The notes under the pieces: model-generated
What the model was told of the DNA's origin: nothing
Database searches by the model: none
Seen by the model: the letters and a program-made list of their open reading frames with translations, nothing else
Shown: piece by piece, positions 54,271 through 63,299 of the stretch
How the letters are laid out: every line of letters starts with the position of its first letter
Position numbering within the stretch: position 1 is the stretch's first letter
Position numbers and translations under genes: made by a program
DNA from: Streptomyces sp. NRRL S-646
Lineage (GTDB): Bacteria > Actinomycetota > Actinomycetes > Streptomycetales > Streptomycetaceae
Reading direction: 5' to 3'
Assembly (NCBI RefSeq): GCF_000720765.1
Contig: NZ_JODC01000007.1
Location: 434,001-498,000 of the forward strand
DNA length: 64,000 nt

Positions 54271-55464
54271 ATGTTCGGATACCGCGTTCCCGCTCCCGAC
54301 GAGGCGATGTTGATCTCGGGAGGCAGGCGGGGACTGGGGGGCGCGCCGTTCCGAGTGGTGACGGGCCACGGCAAGTTCGTGATCCCGTTCTTCCGCAAGA
54401 CCCGCTTCCTGACCCTGTCGATGTGCGAGTCCGAGGTCACGGAGACCTGTGTGACCCGGCAGGGCATCGCCCTGCACGTCCGTGCAGTCATCGCGTTCAA
54501 GGTCGGCAACGACCACGAGAGCATCATCAACGCGGGCCAGCGCTTCCTCTCCGACCAGGACCAGATGTCGGTCCTGACCGGCCGTATCTTCGCCGGTCAC
54601 CTGCGGGCGATCATCGGCTCGATGACGGTCGAGGAGATCGTGACCGAGCGGCAGAAGCTCGCCGCGGAGGTCCTGGACACGTCCAAGACCGAGATGGCGA
54701 AGATCGGCCTGATCGTGGACTCGCTGCAGATCCAGTCGATCGACGACGGCGACGCCGGATACATCGACGCGATGTCCGCCCCGCACAAGGCGGCCATCCA
54801 GCGGCAGGCCCAGATCGCCCAGGCACAGGCCACCCAGGCCTCCGTCGAGGCGGAGCAGGAGGCCGCCCGCAAGCAGGCCGAGTACGCCCGGCAGACCGCC
54901 ATCGTGAAGGCGGAGTACTCCGCCGAGGTGGACCGCGCCCAGGCACAGGCCTCCCAGGCCGGACCGCTGGCCCAGGCGCACGCACAGCAGGAGGTGCTCG
55001 CCGCGCAGACCGAACTGGCCCAGCGCCAGGCCAAGCTCCGTCAGCAGCAGCTGGTCGCCGAGATCGTGAAGCCCGCCGAGGCCGAGGCCGAGCGGATCCG
55101 GGTGCTCGCCGCCGCCGACGCGCAGCGCATGAAGATCCAGGCCGAGGCGGCCGCGTCGTACGACCGGGTCGCGCTCGACCGGATGCTGATCGACCAGCTC
55201 CCGCAGATCGTGAAGGAGGCGGCGGGCGGCCTGGCCGGCGCCAACGTCAACGTCCTCAACGGCGCGGACGGCCTGGGCGAGATCGCCGCCGGCCTGGTCT
55301 CCCAGGGCCTGACCATCCTCGACTCGGTCCGGCAGAACCTGAACGGCCAGGACGCCACCGACGGCCGCCGACCCGAGGAGGGCAGCGGCGGCGCCGGCGG
55401 CAGCGGGCTGCTGCAGCTGCACTCGGGGAAGAAGTCGGACGACGGGCCGGTCGACGTCGACTAG
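54271..55464 (+). CDS. Flotillin-like SPFH-domain protein
   Basis: A 397-aa protein. The SPFH domain spans about residues 10-170 (MFGYRVPAPDEAMLISGGRR, HVRAVIAFKVGNDHESIINA, RQKLAAEVLDTSKTEMAKIG). A long Ala/Gln/Glu-rich coiled coil (about 175-300, with AQAQATQASVEAEQEAARKQ) and a Gly/Ser-rich tail follow. It lacks a clear membrane helix, so it may attach through the N-terminus or by acylation. Flotillins scaffold membrane microdomains. A Streptomyces repeat with a 17-bp hairpin ends the transcript. Confidence 0.88.
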   Translation: MFGYRVPAPDEAMLISGGRRGLGGAPFRVVTGHGKFVIPFFRKTRFLTLSMCESEVTETCVTRQGIALHVRAVIAFKVGNDHESIINAGQRFLSDQDQMSVLTGRIFAGHLRAIIGSMTVEEIVTERQKLAAEVLDTSKTEMAKIGLIVDSLQIQSIDDGDAGYIDAMSAPHKAAIQRQAQIAQAQATQASVEAEQEAARKQAEYARQTAIVKAEYSAEVDRAQAQASQAGPLAQAHAQQEVLAAQTELAQRQAKLRQQQLVAEIVKPAEAEAERIRVLAAADAQRMKIQAEAAASYDRVALDRMLIDQLPQIVKEAAGGLAGANVNVLNGADGLGEIAAGLVSQGLTILDSVRQNLNGQDATDGRRPEEGSGGAGGSGLLQLHSGKKSDDGPVDVD

Positions 55465-55512
55465 GCGCTCCGCTGGTGGTACCCCGACAGGTCGTCTGTC
55501 GTCCGCGGCGCC

Positions 55513-55590
55513 GTCGTGGCTGGTCGCGCGGTTTCCCGCGCCCCTTCGGGGCGCGGGAAACCGCATATCGATACAGCCCCGCGCCTCGGC
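55513..55590. repeat. Dispersed Streptomyces repeat with 17-bp terminator hairpin
   Basis: It begins CGTCGTGGCTGGTCGCGC and ends in CAGCCCCGCGCC, as at 18677. Its core is a perfect 17-bp stem (55528-55544 with 55548-55564) and 3-nt loop ttc, left arm GCGGTTTCCCGCGCCCC. It lies 49 bp past the flotillin stop and is a strong terminator. Confidence 0.8.
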
Positions 55591-55602
55591 CTGCCATAAC
55601 GT

Positions 55603-55620
55603 AGATGGTGATCACCATCT
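55603..55620. promoter_or_regulatory. Perfect 18-bp palindrome before the SpoIIE-type phosphatase
   Basis: AGATGGTGATCACCATCT is self-complementary over all 18 bases and ends 14 bp ahead of the ATG at 55635, just before the ribosome site. This position would block transcription or translation start when occupied; a dimeric GntR/TetR/MarR-type repressor is the natural candidate. No cognate regulator is adjacent except PucR downstream. Confidence 0.72.
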
Positions 55621-55634
55621 GCCCGGGAGTTCCC

Positions 55635-56756
55635 ATGACCGGTAGCCGCCCGAAGAGACCCGTCGAAGTCTCCGACGCCATCGAGCCCCCGAGCAACGCC
55701 GAGCTGGTCGTCGGCGTGGTGTCGGTGACGGTTCTGGTGGAGGTCCTGGGGGTGCTGTCCGGGTCCGAGGTGTGGCTGCTCGGGCTGCTGGTCTTCCTGC
55801 CGGGGACGGCGTCGGCGCTGTGCACCGTCCGACAGACGGGGTTCGTCGCCGCCTGGACCTCGCTCGTCGTCACCACCACTGCAGTGGTACGGGCCCCGGT
55901 CGGCGGCCACTGGCTCGACCGGCTGCTGCTGGTGCTGTTCACCCTCGCGCTGGGCGTGGCCTCCGTCTACGCCTGTCATCGGCGCATCAGGCGCGAGCAC
56001 GAGATGCTGCGGCTGCGTTCCACCGCCGCGGCCATGCAGCGGCACATCCTGCACCCACTGCCTCTGGTCACCGAGGACGTGCTGGTCAACGGCGTCTACG
56101 AGCCCGTGCAGGAGGACCGGCTCGTCGGCGGTGACATCTACGACGTCGTCGACTCGCCGTTCGGCACCCGGGTGCTGATCGGCGACGTGCAGGGCAAGGG
56201 CCTGGCCGCCGTGGGCGCCGCGTTCGCCGTCATCGGCGCGTTCCGTGAGGCGGCCCACCGCGAACCCACGCTCACCGCGCTCGTCGACGCCCTGGACGCG
56301 GCGGTCGTGCGGCACAACTCCTACGCCGAACAGACCGGCGACGACGAGCGGTTCGTCACCGCGCTCATCCTCGGCGTCGACGCCGACAGCGAGGTGCAGG
56401 TCGTCAACTGCGGGCACATTCCTCCCCGGTTGATGCACGAGGGCCTCGTCACCACACCGCCGCTGGACTCCGGTGTCCCGCTCGGTCTCGCCGAACTGGC
56501 CGCCGAACCCACGACCGTGGACTGGTTCGACTTCCCGGCCGGTTCGACGCTGCTGCTGACCACCGACGGTCTCACCGAGACCCGCGCCGACGACGGCACG
56601 TTCTACCCGCTCGACGAGCGGCTGACGAAGCACCTCGGCCTCTCCCCCACCGAACTGCCCCGGGCCCTGCACGAGGACGCCCTCGCGTTCACCGACGCCG
56701 ACCGCCGGCACGACGACATCGCCGTGCTGACCGTCCGCCGCTCCCCGCGTCTGTGA
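55635..56756 (+). CDS. Membrane PP2C/SpoIIE-type Ser/Thr phosphatase
   Basis: A 373-aa protein. Two to four N-terminal helices (VVGVVSVTVLVEVLGVLSGS, VWLLGLLVFLPGT, LLLVLFTLALGVASVYAC) lead to a SpoIIE domain: GVYEPVQEDRLVGGDIYDVV has the metal Asp, VLIGDVQGKGLAAVGAAFAV the second, LLLTTDGLTETR the third, and DDIAVLTVRR the last. Such phosphatases act on anti-sigma antagonists or similar regulators in Streptomyces. No anti-sigma gene is nearby. GGGAG precedes the start. Confidence 0.9.
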   Translation: MTGSRPKRPVEVSDAIEPPSNAELVVGVVSVTVLVEVLGVLSGSEVWLLGLLVFLPGTASALCTVRQTGFVAAWTSLVVTTTAVVRAPVGGHWLDRLLLVLFTLALGVASVYACHRRIRREHEMLRLRSTAAAMQRHILHPLPLVTEDVLVNGVYEPVQEDRLVGGDIYDVVDSPFGTRVLIGDVQGKGLAAVGAAFAVIGAFREAAHREPTLTALVDALDAAVVRHNSYAEQTGDDERFVTALILGVDADSEVQVVNCGHIPPRLMHEGLVTTPPLDSGVPLGLAELAAEPTTVDWFDFPAGSTLLLTTDGLTETRADDGTFYPLDERLTKHLGLSPTELPRALHEDALAFTDADRRHDDIAVLTVRRSPRL

Positions 56757-56843
56757 GCCCGGTCGCTCATGCTGCGCTTCGGACCTGCTGACCGGGCCGG
56801 TTAGCATCAGAGCTCGGCATGGCTCCCAGCAGAGGCGACAAAC

Positions 56844-58475
56844 ATGGATCCGGCCGCGGTCTCCCCGCCCCCTGCCGGCGTCAGCCTGCGCCAGATGCTG
56901 ATGACCCTGGGCGACTCACTGGTCGAGGTACAGGCCGCTCCCGCCGGACTGGACGTCGAGATCCAGGGCGTGGCGCTGCTCGATCCCGAGGACCCACCGA
57001 CGGCACAGCCCGGCGAGCTGGTCCTCGTCATCGGTGCCCGTGGCCGGGCCGCCTTTCCCGCGCTGCGGGCCGCCGGGCGCGACGGAGCCGCCGCCGTCGT
57101 GGTCAAACTGGACGGCGCCGGCCAGGCCGCCGCGCTCAGCGAGACCGCCGCCGAGGCCGGGGTCGCCCTGCTCTCGCTGCGCAGCGAGGCCCGCTGGGAG
57201 CAGGTGAACGCGCTGGCCCGCGCTTCTCTCGACGACGCACCGCCGGGCGAGTACGAGGCAGGGGCCGAGGAGGGCGACCTGTTCTCGCTCGCCCAGACGA
57301 CCGCCGTGCTGACCGGCGGCATCGTCAGCATCGAGGACGCCGCCAACCGGGTGCTGGCCTACTCCCGCTCCACCGACTCCGACGAGATCGACGACCTGCG
57401 GCGGCGCTCCATCCTCGGCTGGCAGGGCCCTGAGGCGTATCTGGCGAAGCTGCGCGAGTGGGGCGTGTTCCAGCATCTGCACTCCAGCGACAAGGTGATC
57501 GGTATCGACAGCCACCCGGAGCTGGGCATCCGGCGCCGGCTGGCGGTGGCCATCCGCTCCGGTGAACGGCAGCTGGGCACCATCTGGGTGCAGGAGGGCT
57601 CGACACCGCTGTCCGAGCACTCGGAGCGGGCACTGCTGGGTGCCGCCCGGGTCGCCGCGCACCACCTGGTGCGCCGCCGCCGGGAACTCTCCGACGACCT
57701 GACCCTCACCCGGACCCTGCTGGCCGGACTGCTGGAGGGCAGCACCGGCCCGCAGCCGCTGGCCACCCACCTGGGCCTGGACGCCACCCGCCCGGCCGCC
57801 GTCCTGGGCTTCTCCTACGGGACCGCCGAGGCGGTCACCGCCCCGGAGCTGACCCACACCGAGGTCACCAACCTCATCTCGGTGCAGATCGCCGCCCGGC
57901 ACCGCAGCGCCCTGGTCACCCAGGTCGACCCCCGGATCTACGTGCTGCTGCCCCAGCTGCCCCGCAGCATCGACACGGACACCCTGCGCGGCTGGGCGCA
58001 GGAAATCACCGATGCCGCCCGCCGCCACCTGGGCCTGCCGCTGCGCGGCTCGATCGGCTGCCTGGTGTCCGGGCTCGGCCGGGCCCCCGACTCGCGCCGC
58101 GAGGCCGACCGCATCCTCGACGCGATGCTGGGCGCCGGCGTCGCCGCCGCGGTCGCCGCACTGCCGGACATCCAGGCGGAAGTCCTGATCAGCGAAATGC
58201 TGACGCTGCTCGCCGCCCACCCCGAAATACGGGACCCACGGCTGACCGCGCTGGTCGCCCACGACAGCCGGCACCAAGGGCAGCTCGCCGAGTCCCTCCT
58301 GGCCTACCTCAACTGCTTCGGTGACGTGCGGGCGGCTGCCGCGCAGCTGCATGTGCACCGCAACACGTTGCGCTACCGCATTCGCCGGGCCGAGGAACTG
58401 ACCGGTCTCGACCTGAGCCGCCCCGACCAGCGACTGCTGGCCATGCTCCAGCTGCGGCTGCCGCCCGGCGCCTGA
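56844..58475 (+). CDS. PucR-family transcriptional regulator
   Basis: A 543-aa regulator. The N-terminal PucR-like domain spans about 15-135 (LVLVIGARGRAAFPALRAAG), a GGDEF-like/CdaR middle about 160-420, and the C-terminal HTH_30 (SLLAYLNCFGDVRAAAAQLH, VHRNTLRYRIRRAEELTGLD). PucR proteins switch purine, polyamine or GABA use. It precedes a GABA-type permease by 186 bp on the same strand, so that permease is the likely target. Confidence 0.9.
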   Translation: MDPAAVSPPPAGVSLRQMLMTLGDSLVEVQAAPAGLDVEIQGVALLDPEDPPTAQPGELVLVIGARGRAAFPALRAAGRDGAAAVVVKLDGAGQAAALSETAAEAGVALLSLRSEARWEQVNALARASLDDAPPGEYEAGAEEGDLFSLAQTTAVLTGGIVSIEDAANRVLAYSRSTDSDEIDDLRRRSILGWQGPEAYLAKLREWGVFQHLHSSDKVIGIDSHPELGIRRRLAVAIRSGERQLGTIWVQEGSTPLSEHSERALLGAARVAAHHLVRRRRELSDDLTLTRTLLAGLLEGSTGPQPLATHLGLDATRPAAVLGFSYGTAEAVTAPELTHTEVTNLISVQIAARHRSALVTQVDPRIYVLLPQLPRSIDTDTLRGWAQEITDAARRHLGLPLRGSIGCLVSGLGRAPDSRREADRILDAMLGAGVAAAVAALPDIQAEVLISEMLTLLAAHPEIRDPRLTALVAHDSRHQGQLAESLLAYLNCFGDVRAAAAQLHVHRNTLRYRIRRAEELTGLDLSRPDQRLLAMLQLRLPPGA

Positions 58476-58585
58476 GGCCGACCCTGCGCATTGTCCGGCC
58501 GTACAGCCATTGAGAACGACTTCGTCCCCGCGAACAAACCCGCCCTCCCGCGGCCGCCCATACGCTTGCGCAAATCCATTTCCGC

Positions 58586-58603
58586 AAGTGAAACGGATCA
58601 CTT
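58586..58603. promoter_or_regulatory. Inverted repeat in the permease promoter region
   Basis: AAGTGA-aacgga-TCACTT (58586-58603), flanked by TTCCGCAAG and TTCCCGCAAG direct repeats. The block is A/T-richer than its surroundings and lies 59 bp ahead of the permease start. It is a candidate PucR or other regulator site. Confidence 0.5.
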
Positions 58604-58661
58604 CCCGCAAGGGAACGGAACGCGGCGCGGACCCCTCCCCCGCAGCCCTCCCCACCACTCA

Positions 58662-60134
58662 ATGGATGTCGACATGACTACACGTCCCCCAGGTTCTGTG
58701 GCTCCTGCCACCGCGCCTTCCACCAGTGGTCAGACTCCCGAGCAGACAGCTCTGCGGCCCGGCCTCAAGAACCGCCATCTGTCGATGATCGCCATCGGCG
58801 GGGTGATCGGTGCCGGGCTCTTCGTGGGCTCCGCCTCCGGCATCGCCGCCGCCGGACCCGGAATCCTGCTCTCGTATGCGCTGGTCGGCGCGCTGGTCGT
58901 GTTCGTGATGCGGATGCTCGGCGAGATGGCCGCGGCGAACCCGAGCTCCGGCTCCTTCTCCGCCTACGCGGACCGCGCGCTCGGCCGCTGGGCCGGGTTC
59001 TCCATCGGCTGGCTGTACTGGTTCTTCTGGGTCGTCGTGCTCGCCGTGGAGGCGACCGCGGGTGCCGTGATCCTCGAGGGGTGGGTGCCTGCCGTACCAC
59101 AGTGGGCCTGGGCGCTGATCGTGATGGTCGTGCTCACCATCACGAACCTCGCCTCGGTCGGCTCGTTCGGCGAGTTCGAGTTCTGGTTCGCCGGCATCAA
59201 GGTCGTCGCCATCACCGGCTTCATCGTCCTCGGCAGCCTGGCGATCTTCGGTGTGCTGCCCGGCTCCGACCATGCCGCAACGGGCTTCGACAACCTCACC
59301 GCACACGGAGGCTTCCTGCCGAACGGCCCCGGTGCGATCCTCACCGGCATCCTGCTGGTGGTTTTCTCCTTCATGGGCAGCGAGATCGTCACCCTCGCCG
59401 CCGGTGAGTCCGCCAACGCGCGGCAGGCGGTCGCCAAGGCCACCCGGAGCGTGATCTGGCGGGTCGGTGTCTTCTACGTCGGCTCCATCCTCGTCGTGGT
59501 CTCGCTGCTGCCGTGGAACGACCCCGCGATCGCCAAGAAGGGCTCGTACGTGGCGACCCTCGACTCGATCGGCATCCCGCACGCCGGCCAGATCATGAAC
59601 TTCATCGTGCTGACCGCCGTGCTGTCCTGTCTCAACTCCGGCCTCTACACCGCCTCCCGGATGGCGTTCTCCCTCGGACAGCGCGGCGACGCCCCGCGCT
59701 CCTTCGTACGGACGAACTCCCGCGGCGTGCCGCAGCCCGCGATCCTGGCCTCGGTGGCCTTCGGTTTTGTCGCGGTCGGCTTCAACTACCTGTGGCCGGA
59801 CACGGTCTTCCAGTTCCTGCTGAACTCCTCCGGCGCGGTCGCACTCTTCGTCTGGCTGGTCATCTGCTTCTCACAGCTGCGGATGCGGGGGATCATCCTG
59901 CGCGAGGCCCCCGAGAAGCTCGTCGTCCGCATGTGGCTGTTCCCGTACCTGACCTGGGCCACGATCGGGATGATCTCCTTCGTCCTCCTCTACATGCTCA
60001 CCGACGACAGCAAGGGCGGCGGACGCATCCAGGTTCTGCTGTCCGTGCTGGTGGCCGCGCTGGTGGTCGCGATCTCCCTGGTTCGCGAACGCATCCGCCG
60101 CAACGACACCCAGGACGCACTCGCGTCCCGGTAA
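58662..60134 (+). CDS. GABA/amino-acid permease (APC superfamily)
   Basis: A 490-aa protein with 12 membrane helices. LKNRHLSMIAIGGVIGAGLF and VGSASGIAAAGPGILLSYAL are the APC amino-acid:H+ symporter signature; GEMAAANPSSGSFSAYADRA and SFMGSEIVTLAAGESANARQ follow GabP/AnsP/LysP. The closest resemblance by eye is GabP (4-aminobutyrate). ATGs at 58662 and 58674 are both possible; neither has a strong ribosome site. The upstream PucR gene supports use of an amine-derived nitrogen source. Confidence 0.88.
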   Translation: MDVDMTTRPPGSVAPATAPSTSGQTPEQTALRPGLKNRHLSMIAIGGVIGAGLFVGSASGIAAAGPGILLSYALVGALVVFVMRMLGEMAAANPSSGSFSAYADRALGRWAGFSIGWLYWFFWVVVLAVEATAGAVILEGWVPAVPQWAWALIVMVVLTITNLASVGSFGEFEFWFAGIKVVAITGFIVLGSLAIFGVLPGSDHAATGFDNLTAHGGFLPNGPGAILTGILLVVFSFMGSEIVTLAAGESANARQAVAKATRSVIWRVGVFYVGSILVVVSLLPWNDPAIAKKGSYVATLDSIGIPHAGQIMNFIVLTAVLSCLNSGLYTASRMAFSLGQRGDAPRSFVRTNSRGVPQPAILASVAFGFVAVGFNYLWPDTVFQFLLNSSGAVALFVWLVICFSQLRMRGIILREAPEKLVVRMWLFPYLTWATIGMISFVLLYMLTDDSKGGGRIQVLLSVLVAALVVAISLVRERIRRNDTQDALASR

Positions 60135-60160
60135 CCACAGCGAACTGCCGCACCGTCTTC

Positions 60161-60191
60161 GGGGCTCCCCGCCGCTGCGGCGGGGAGCCCC
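60161..60191 (+). terminator. 14-bp terminator hairpin after the permease
   Basis: GGGGCTCCCCGCCG (60161-60174), loop ctg, then the exact complement at 60178-60191. It lies 27 bp past the permease stop. Confidence 0.82.
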
Positions 60192-60372
60192 GGCGCGTCA
60201 ACTGGCCGCATCCGGCCGGGGTTTCACTGACATCAGCTGTGAGCATCCACACCTCCTTCACCATTGCGCCACCCGCCCCCGCACGGCAGAGTGTTCGAAC
60301 TGCCGGAGTCGGCAAGCGAGTTGCCCGTACACGTCACGGCATGGCGTCGCGGACGAAGCGGAAGGAAAAAGT

Positions 60373-61068
60373 GTGAGCCCGATTTCGGTCCGGGGACTGG
60401 CAGTGGCTTCGGCCTCCGCGGTCACCGCTGTCGGAAGCGTCGTCGGAGCTGCCTCGCCCGGCACCACGCACACGAACGACGCCGAAGCGACGGCAGCCGA
60501 CTCGACCCTGCTCGCGGACCTACCCGCGGGGCAGCAGGCCCAGGTCCAGACCGCGTCCCTGACGCAGCAGGCCGACGCCCAGGCCGTCCAGGCGGACGCG
60601 AGCGCCAGGAAGGACGCCGAGCAGGCGGCCCGCAAAGCTGCCGCCGAGACCGCGGTCGCGAAGAAGGAAGCCGCGCAGAAGGCTGCGGCGGAGAAGGAGA
60701 AAGCTGCAAAGGAGCAGACCGAAGCCAAGACGGCCGCCGGCCACAGCAGCACAGTCGTCCCGGCCAAGAGCTCGTACACCGTCGCCGAGATCCAGGCGAT
60801 AGCCCGGCAGATCGTGCCCAGCGGCCAGTTCCAGTGCTTCAGCAACATAGTGGACCGCGAGTCCGGCTGGAACATGCAGGCCCTCAACGCCTCCTCCGGC
60901 GCCTACGGCCTCATGCAGGCGCTGCCCGGCTACAAGTACGCGTCCGCCGGCTCGGACTGGCATACCAACCCCGCCACCCAGATCAAGTGGGGCCTGAACT
61001 ACATGAACAGCCAGTACGGCAGCCCCTGCCAGGCCTGGGCCTTCTGGCAGACCCACCACGCGTACTGA
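60373..61068 (+). CDS. Secreted lytic transglycosylase-like protein
   Basis: A 231-aa exported protein. A signal peptide (GLAVASASAVTAVGSVVGAA), then a long Ala/Lys/Gln/Glu coiled-coil region (about 55-120), then an SLT-type domain: SNIVDRESGWNMQALNASSG (catalytic Glu in ES) and AYGLMQALPG, ending WGLNYMNSQYGSPCQAWAFW. It should cleave peptidoglycan glycan strands in the wall. GTG start with AGGAAAAA upstream. Typical of Streptomyces exported SLT proteins. Confidence 0.88.
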   Translation: MSPISVRGLAVASASAVTAVGSVVGAASPGTTHTNDAEATAADSTLLADLPAGQQAQVQTASLTQQADAQAVQADASARKDAEQAARKAAAETAVAKKEAAQKAAAEKEKAAKEQTEAKTAAGHSSTVVPAKSSYTVAEIQAIARQIVPSGQFQCFSNIVDRESGWNMQALNASSGAYGLMQALPGYKYASAGSDWHTNPATQIKWGLNYMNSQYGSPCQAWAFWQTHHAY

Positions 61069-61228
61069 AGTGCAGCGAACGCCATCCACCTGGCGGTGCG
61101 AATGACCGGTCGCACAGCTGCGGTACACCTGATTCTCACCTGAATGCGAACCGATCCCAGGCAGCCCAAGCGGTGTCCTCGCCCTCTTGAACGGCGTACG
61201 GCTGACGCATGTTTGGGAAGGTTCGTCC

Positions 61229-63256
61229 ATGGGGGCCACCACCTCAGAGCTCATCAGGCCGGTCCAACGCACGGGTGGCCCGCCGCCTGCGCGCAGGAAG
61301 GGGTTCGACGCCAGACTGGCCTGGTGGGCGATCATGCTGGCGGCGACGGTGCTGTTCACCTGGGACATCCAGCACAGCACCTACCACTCGTTCTACTCCG
61401 AGACCGCGCGCAGCATGACGGAGAGCTGGAAGGGCTTCCTCTTCGGCTCGTTCGACCCGGCCAACACGATCACCATCGACAAGCTCCCGGGTTTTCTCTG
61501 GCCGCAGGCCCTGTCCACGCGGGTCTTCGGCTTCCATCCGTGGGCACTGACACTGCCGCAGGTCGTCGAGGGCGTCCTCGCCGTCGCCGTGCTGCACCGC
61601 GCCGTGCGCCGGTGGGCTGGGGAGAGCGCGGGACTCCTCGCCGCCGGCGCCTTCACACTGACTCCCGCGGTCGCGGGAATGTTCCGTACGGAGGTCGAGG
61701 ACCCCGCGTTCACCCTGTGTGTCCTGCTGGCCGCGAACGCCACGCTGCGCGCCGCCCGTGAGGCCCGGCTGCGTCCGCTGCTCATGGCCGGGCTGTGGGT
61801 CGGCCTCGGCTTCCAGGCCAAGATGCTGGAAGCCTGGGCGGTGCTTCCCGCACTCGGCCTGCTCTACCTGTTGTCGGCCCCGGCGCCGCTGCGCCGCAGG
61901 CTGATCCACCTGGTGACGGCCGCAGCGGTGTGCATCGCGGCGTCGGCGTCCTGGATGGTCCTGGTGGCCCTGACCCCGGCCCAGGACCGCCCGTTCATCG
62001 ACGGCACGACCGACGACTCGGCATTCAGCCAGGTCGTCGGATACAACTTCCTCAACCGTTTCGCCGGCCTCGGCATCAGCGCCAAGTCCACCGGCAGCGT
62101 CGCCGCCACGATCATGGCCGGCGCCGCACCGGCACACTCCGGCGCAGACGGCCGGTCCGCCGCCCTGTGGGCCAAGATGTTCGGCCCGTCGCTCGCCTCC
62201 CAGGTCGGCTGGCTCTACCCGGTGGCCGCGCTCTCCGTGGTGTGCGGCCTGGTCTGGCTGCGCGGCAGGCACCGTACGGATCCGCTGCGGGCGGGCTTCC
62301 TGCTGTGGGGCGGGTGGCTGACCACGTATTTCCTGGTCTTCAGTGCAGGCGCGGTCGGCGCCCACACGTACTACATGGGAGTGGTGGCGGTCCCGCTCGC
62401 CGCGCTGTTCGGCGGCGGCATCGTGCAGTTCTGGCGGGCGTGGCAGCGCGGCGACCGGACCCGCTCGTGGGCGCTGCCTACGGCGGTTGTCAGCACCGTG
62501 GCATGGTCGGCGTTCATCGCGACGCGGTACTCGTTCCTGCCCTGGCTGGCACCCGCTTCGATCGTTGCGGGGACCGGAGGGCTGCTGCTGCTCGCACTGT
62601 CACGCACCACCGGCCGACGGGCGCCCTCCCGGATCGCGGTACTGGGCATCGGTGCGGTCATCGTGGGCATGCTGCTGCCGTCCGCCGCCTGGGCGTCAAC
62701 GGTCCTGGACCCGAAGTACGGCCACTCGGGCATGGGCGCGGCCGGACCGGTCTCCACCTGGCACCACCACCGGCACGACCGGGCCAGGACCCGCGCCACG
62801 ACGCACGAGCCGTACACGCACACAGTGAGGTACGGCTACCGGACGGCACTCACCCGCGAACAGCAGCGCTTCCTTGCCTTCATGAAGGCCCACCAGGGCC
62901 ATGCCACGTTCGTCTTCGCCACGACCAGTTGGCGCTCGGCCTCCCCCTACATCCTCTTCGCGGGCGCCAAGGTGCTCCCCATGGGCGGCTTCACCGGCGC
63001 CGCACCGACGCCCACCAACGCCGAGTTCCGCAACCTGATCGCCACCGGCCGGCTGCGCTACGTCGTCCTCGGCGGCGTACCGACCGCCCCGGGCCGCGCC
63101 GCCGCGCACTGGGTACACGGCCACTGCACACGTGTGCCCCACCAGACGTTCCGTGTCTACGACTGCGCGCCGGCATCCGCCACGTCAAGCGAGGGCACCT
63201 CGGTGACGTTGCGAAGTCCGGTGTCCGTAAGGGTTTCACAGGAAAATCTCAGCTAA
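61229..63256 (+). CDS. Family 39 glycosyltransferase (ArnT/PMT-like), polytopic
   Basis: A 675-aa membrane protein with about 11-13 helices and a C-terminal exported domain. The first extracytoplasmic loop holds FYSETARSMTESWKGFLFGS (catalytic acid) and TITIDKLPGFLWPQ, the GT39 hallmark; FRTEVEDPAFTLCVLLAANA is the second. The C-terminal part (FLAFMKAHQGHATFVFATTS) is the soluble domain common in actinomycete members. It uses a lipid-linked sugar donor. GGAAGG precedes ATG 61229; an ATG at 61187 is an alternative. Confidence 0.88.
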   Translation: MGATTSELIRPVQRTGGPPPARRKGFDARLAWWAIMLAATVLFTWDIQHSTYHSFYSETARSMTESWKGFLFGSFDPANTITIDKLPGFLWPQALSTRVFGFHPWALTLPQVVEGVLAVAVLHRAVRRWAGESAGLLAAGAFTLTPAVAGMFRTEVEDPAFTLCVLLAANATLRAAREARLRPLLMAGLWVGLGFQAKMLEAWAVLPALGLLYLLSAPAPLRRRLIHLVTAAAVCIAASASWMVLVALTPAQDRPFIDGTTDDSAFSQVVGYNFLNRFAGLGISAKSTGSVAATIMAGAAPAHSGADGRSAALWAKMFGPSLASQVGWLYPVAALSVVCGLVWLRGRHRTDPLRAGFLLWGGWLTTYFLVFSAGAVGAHTYYMGVVAVPLAALFGGGIVQFWRAWQRGDRTRSWALPTAVVSTVAWSAFIATRYSFLPWLAPASIVAGTGGLLLLALSRTTGRRAPSRIAVLGIGAVIVGMLLPSAAWASTVLDPKYGHSGMGAAGPVSTWHHHRHDRARTRATTHEPYTHTVRYGYRTALTREQQRFLAFMKAHQGHATFVFATTSWRSASPYILFAGAKVLPMGGFTGAAPTPTNAEFRNLIATGRLRYVVLGGVPTAPGRAAAHWVHGHCTRVPHQTFRVYDCAPASATSSEGTSVTLRSPVSVRVSQENLS

Positions 63257-63299
63257 GTCGAGCGCTTGCCCTCACCTTCGTGAGACAGAGTGATCACCG

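Noticed and set aside
60192..60372. A ydaO-type riboswitch ahead of the lytic transglycosylase gene
   Set aside because: Such elements precede some Streptomyces wall-hydrolase genes, but the conserved motifs are not recognisable here.
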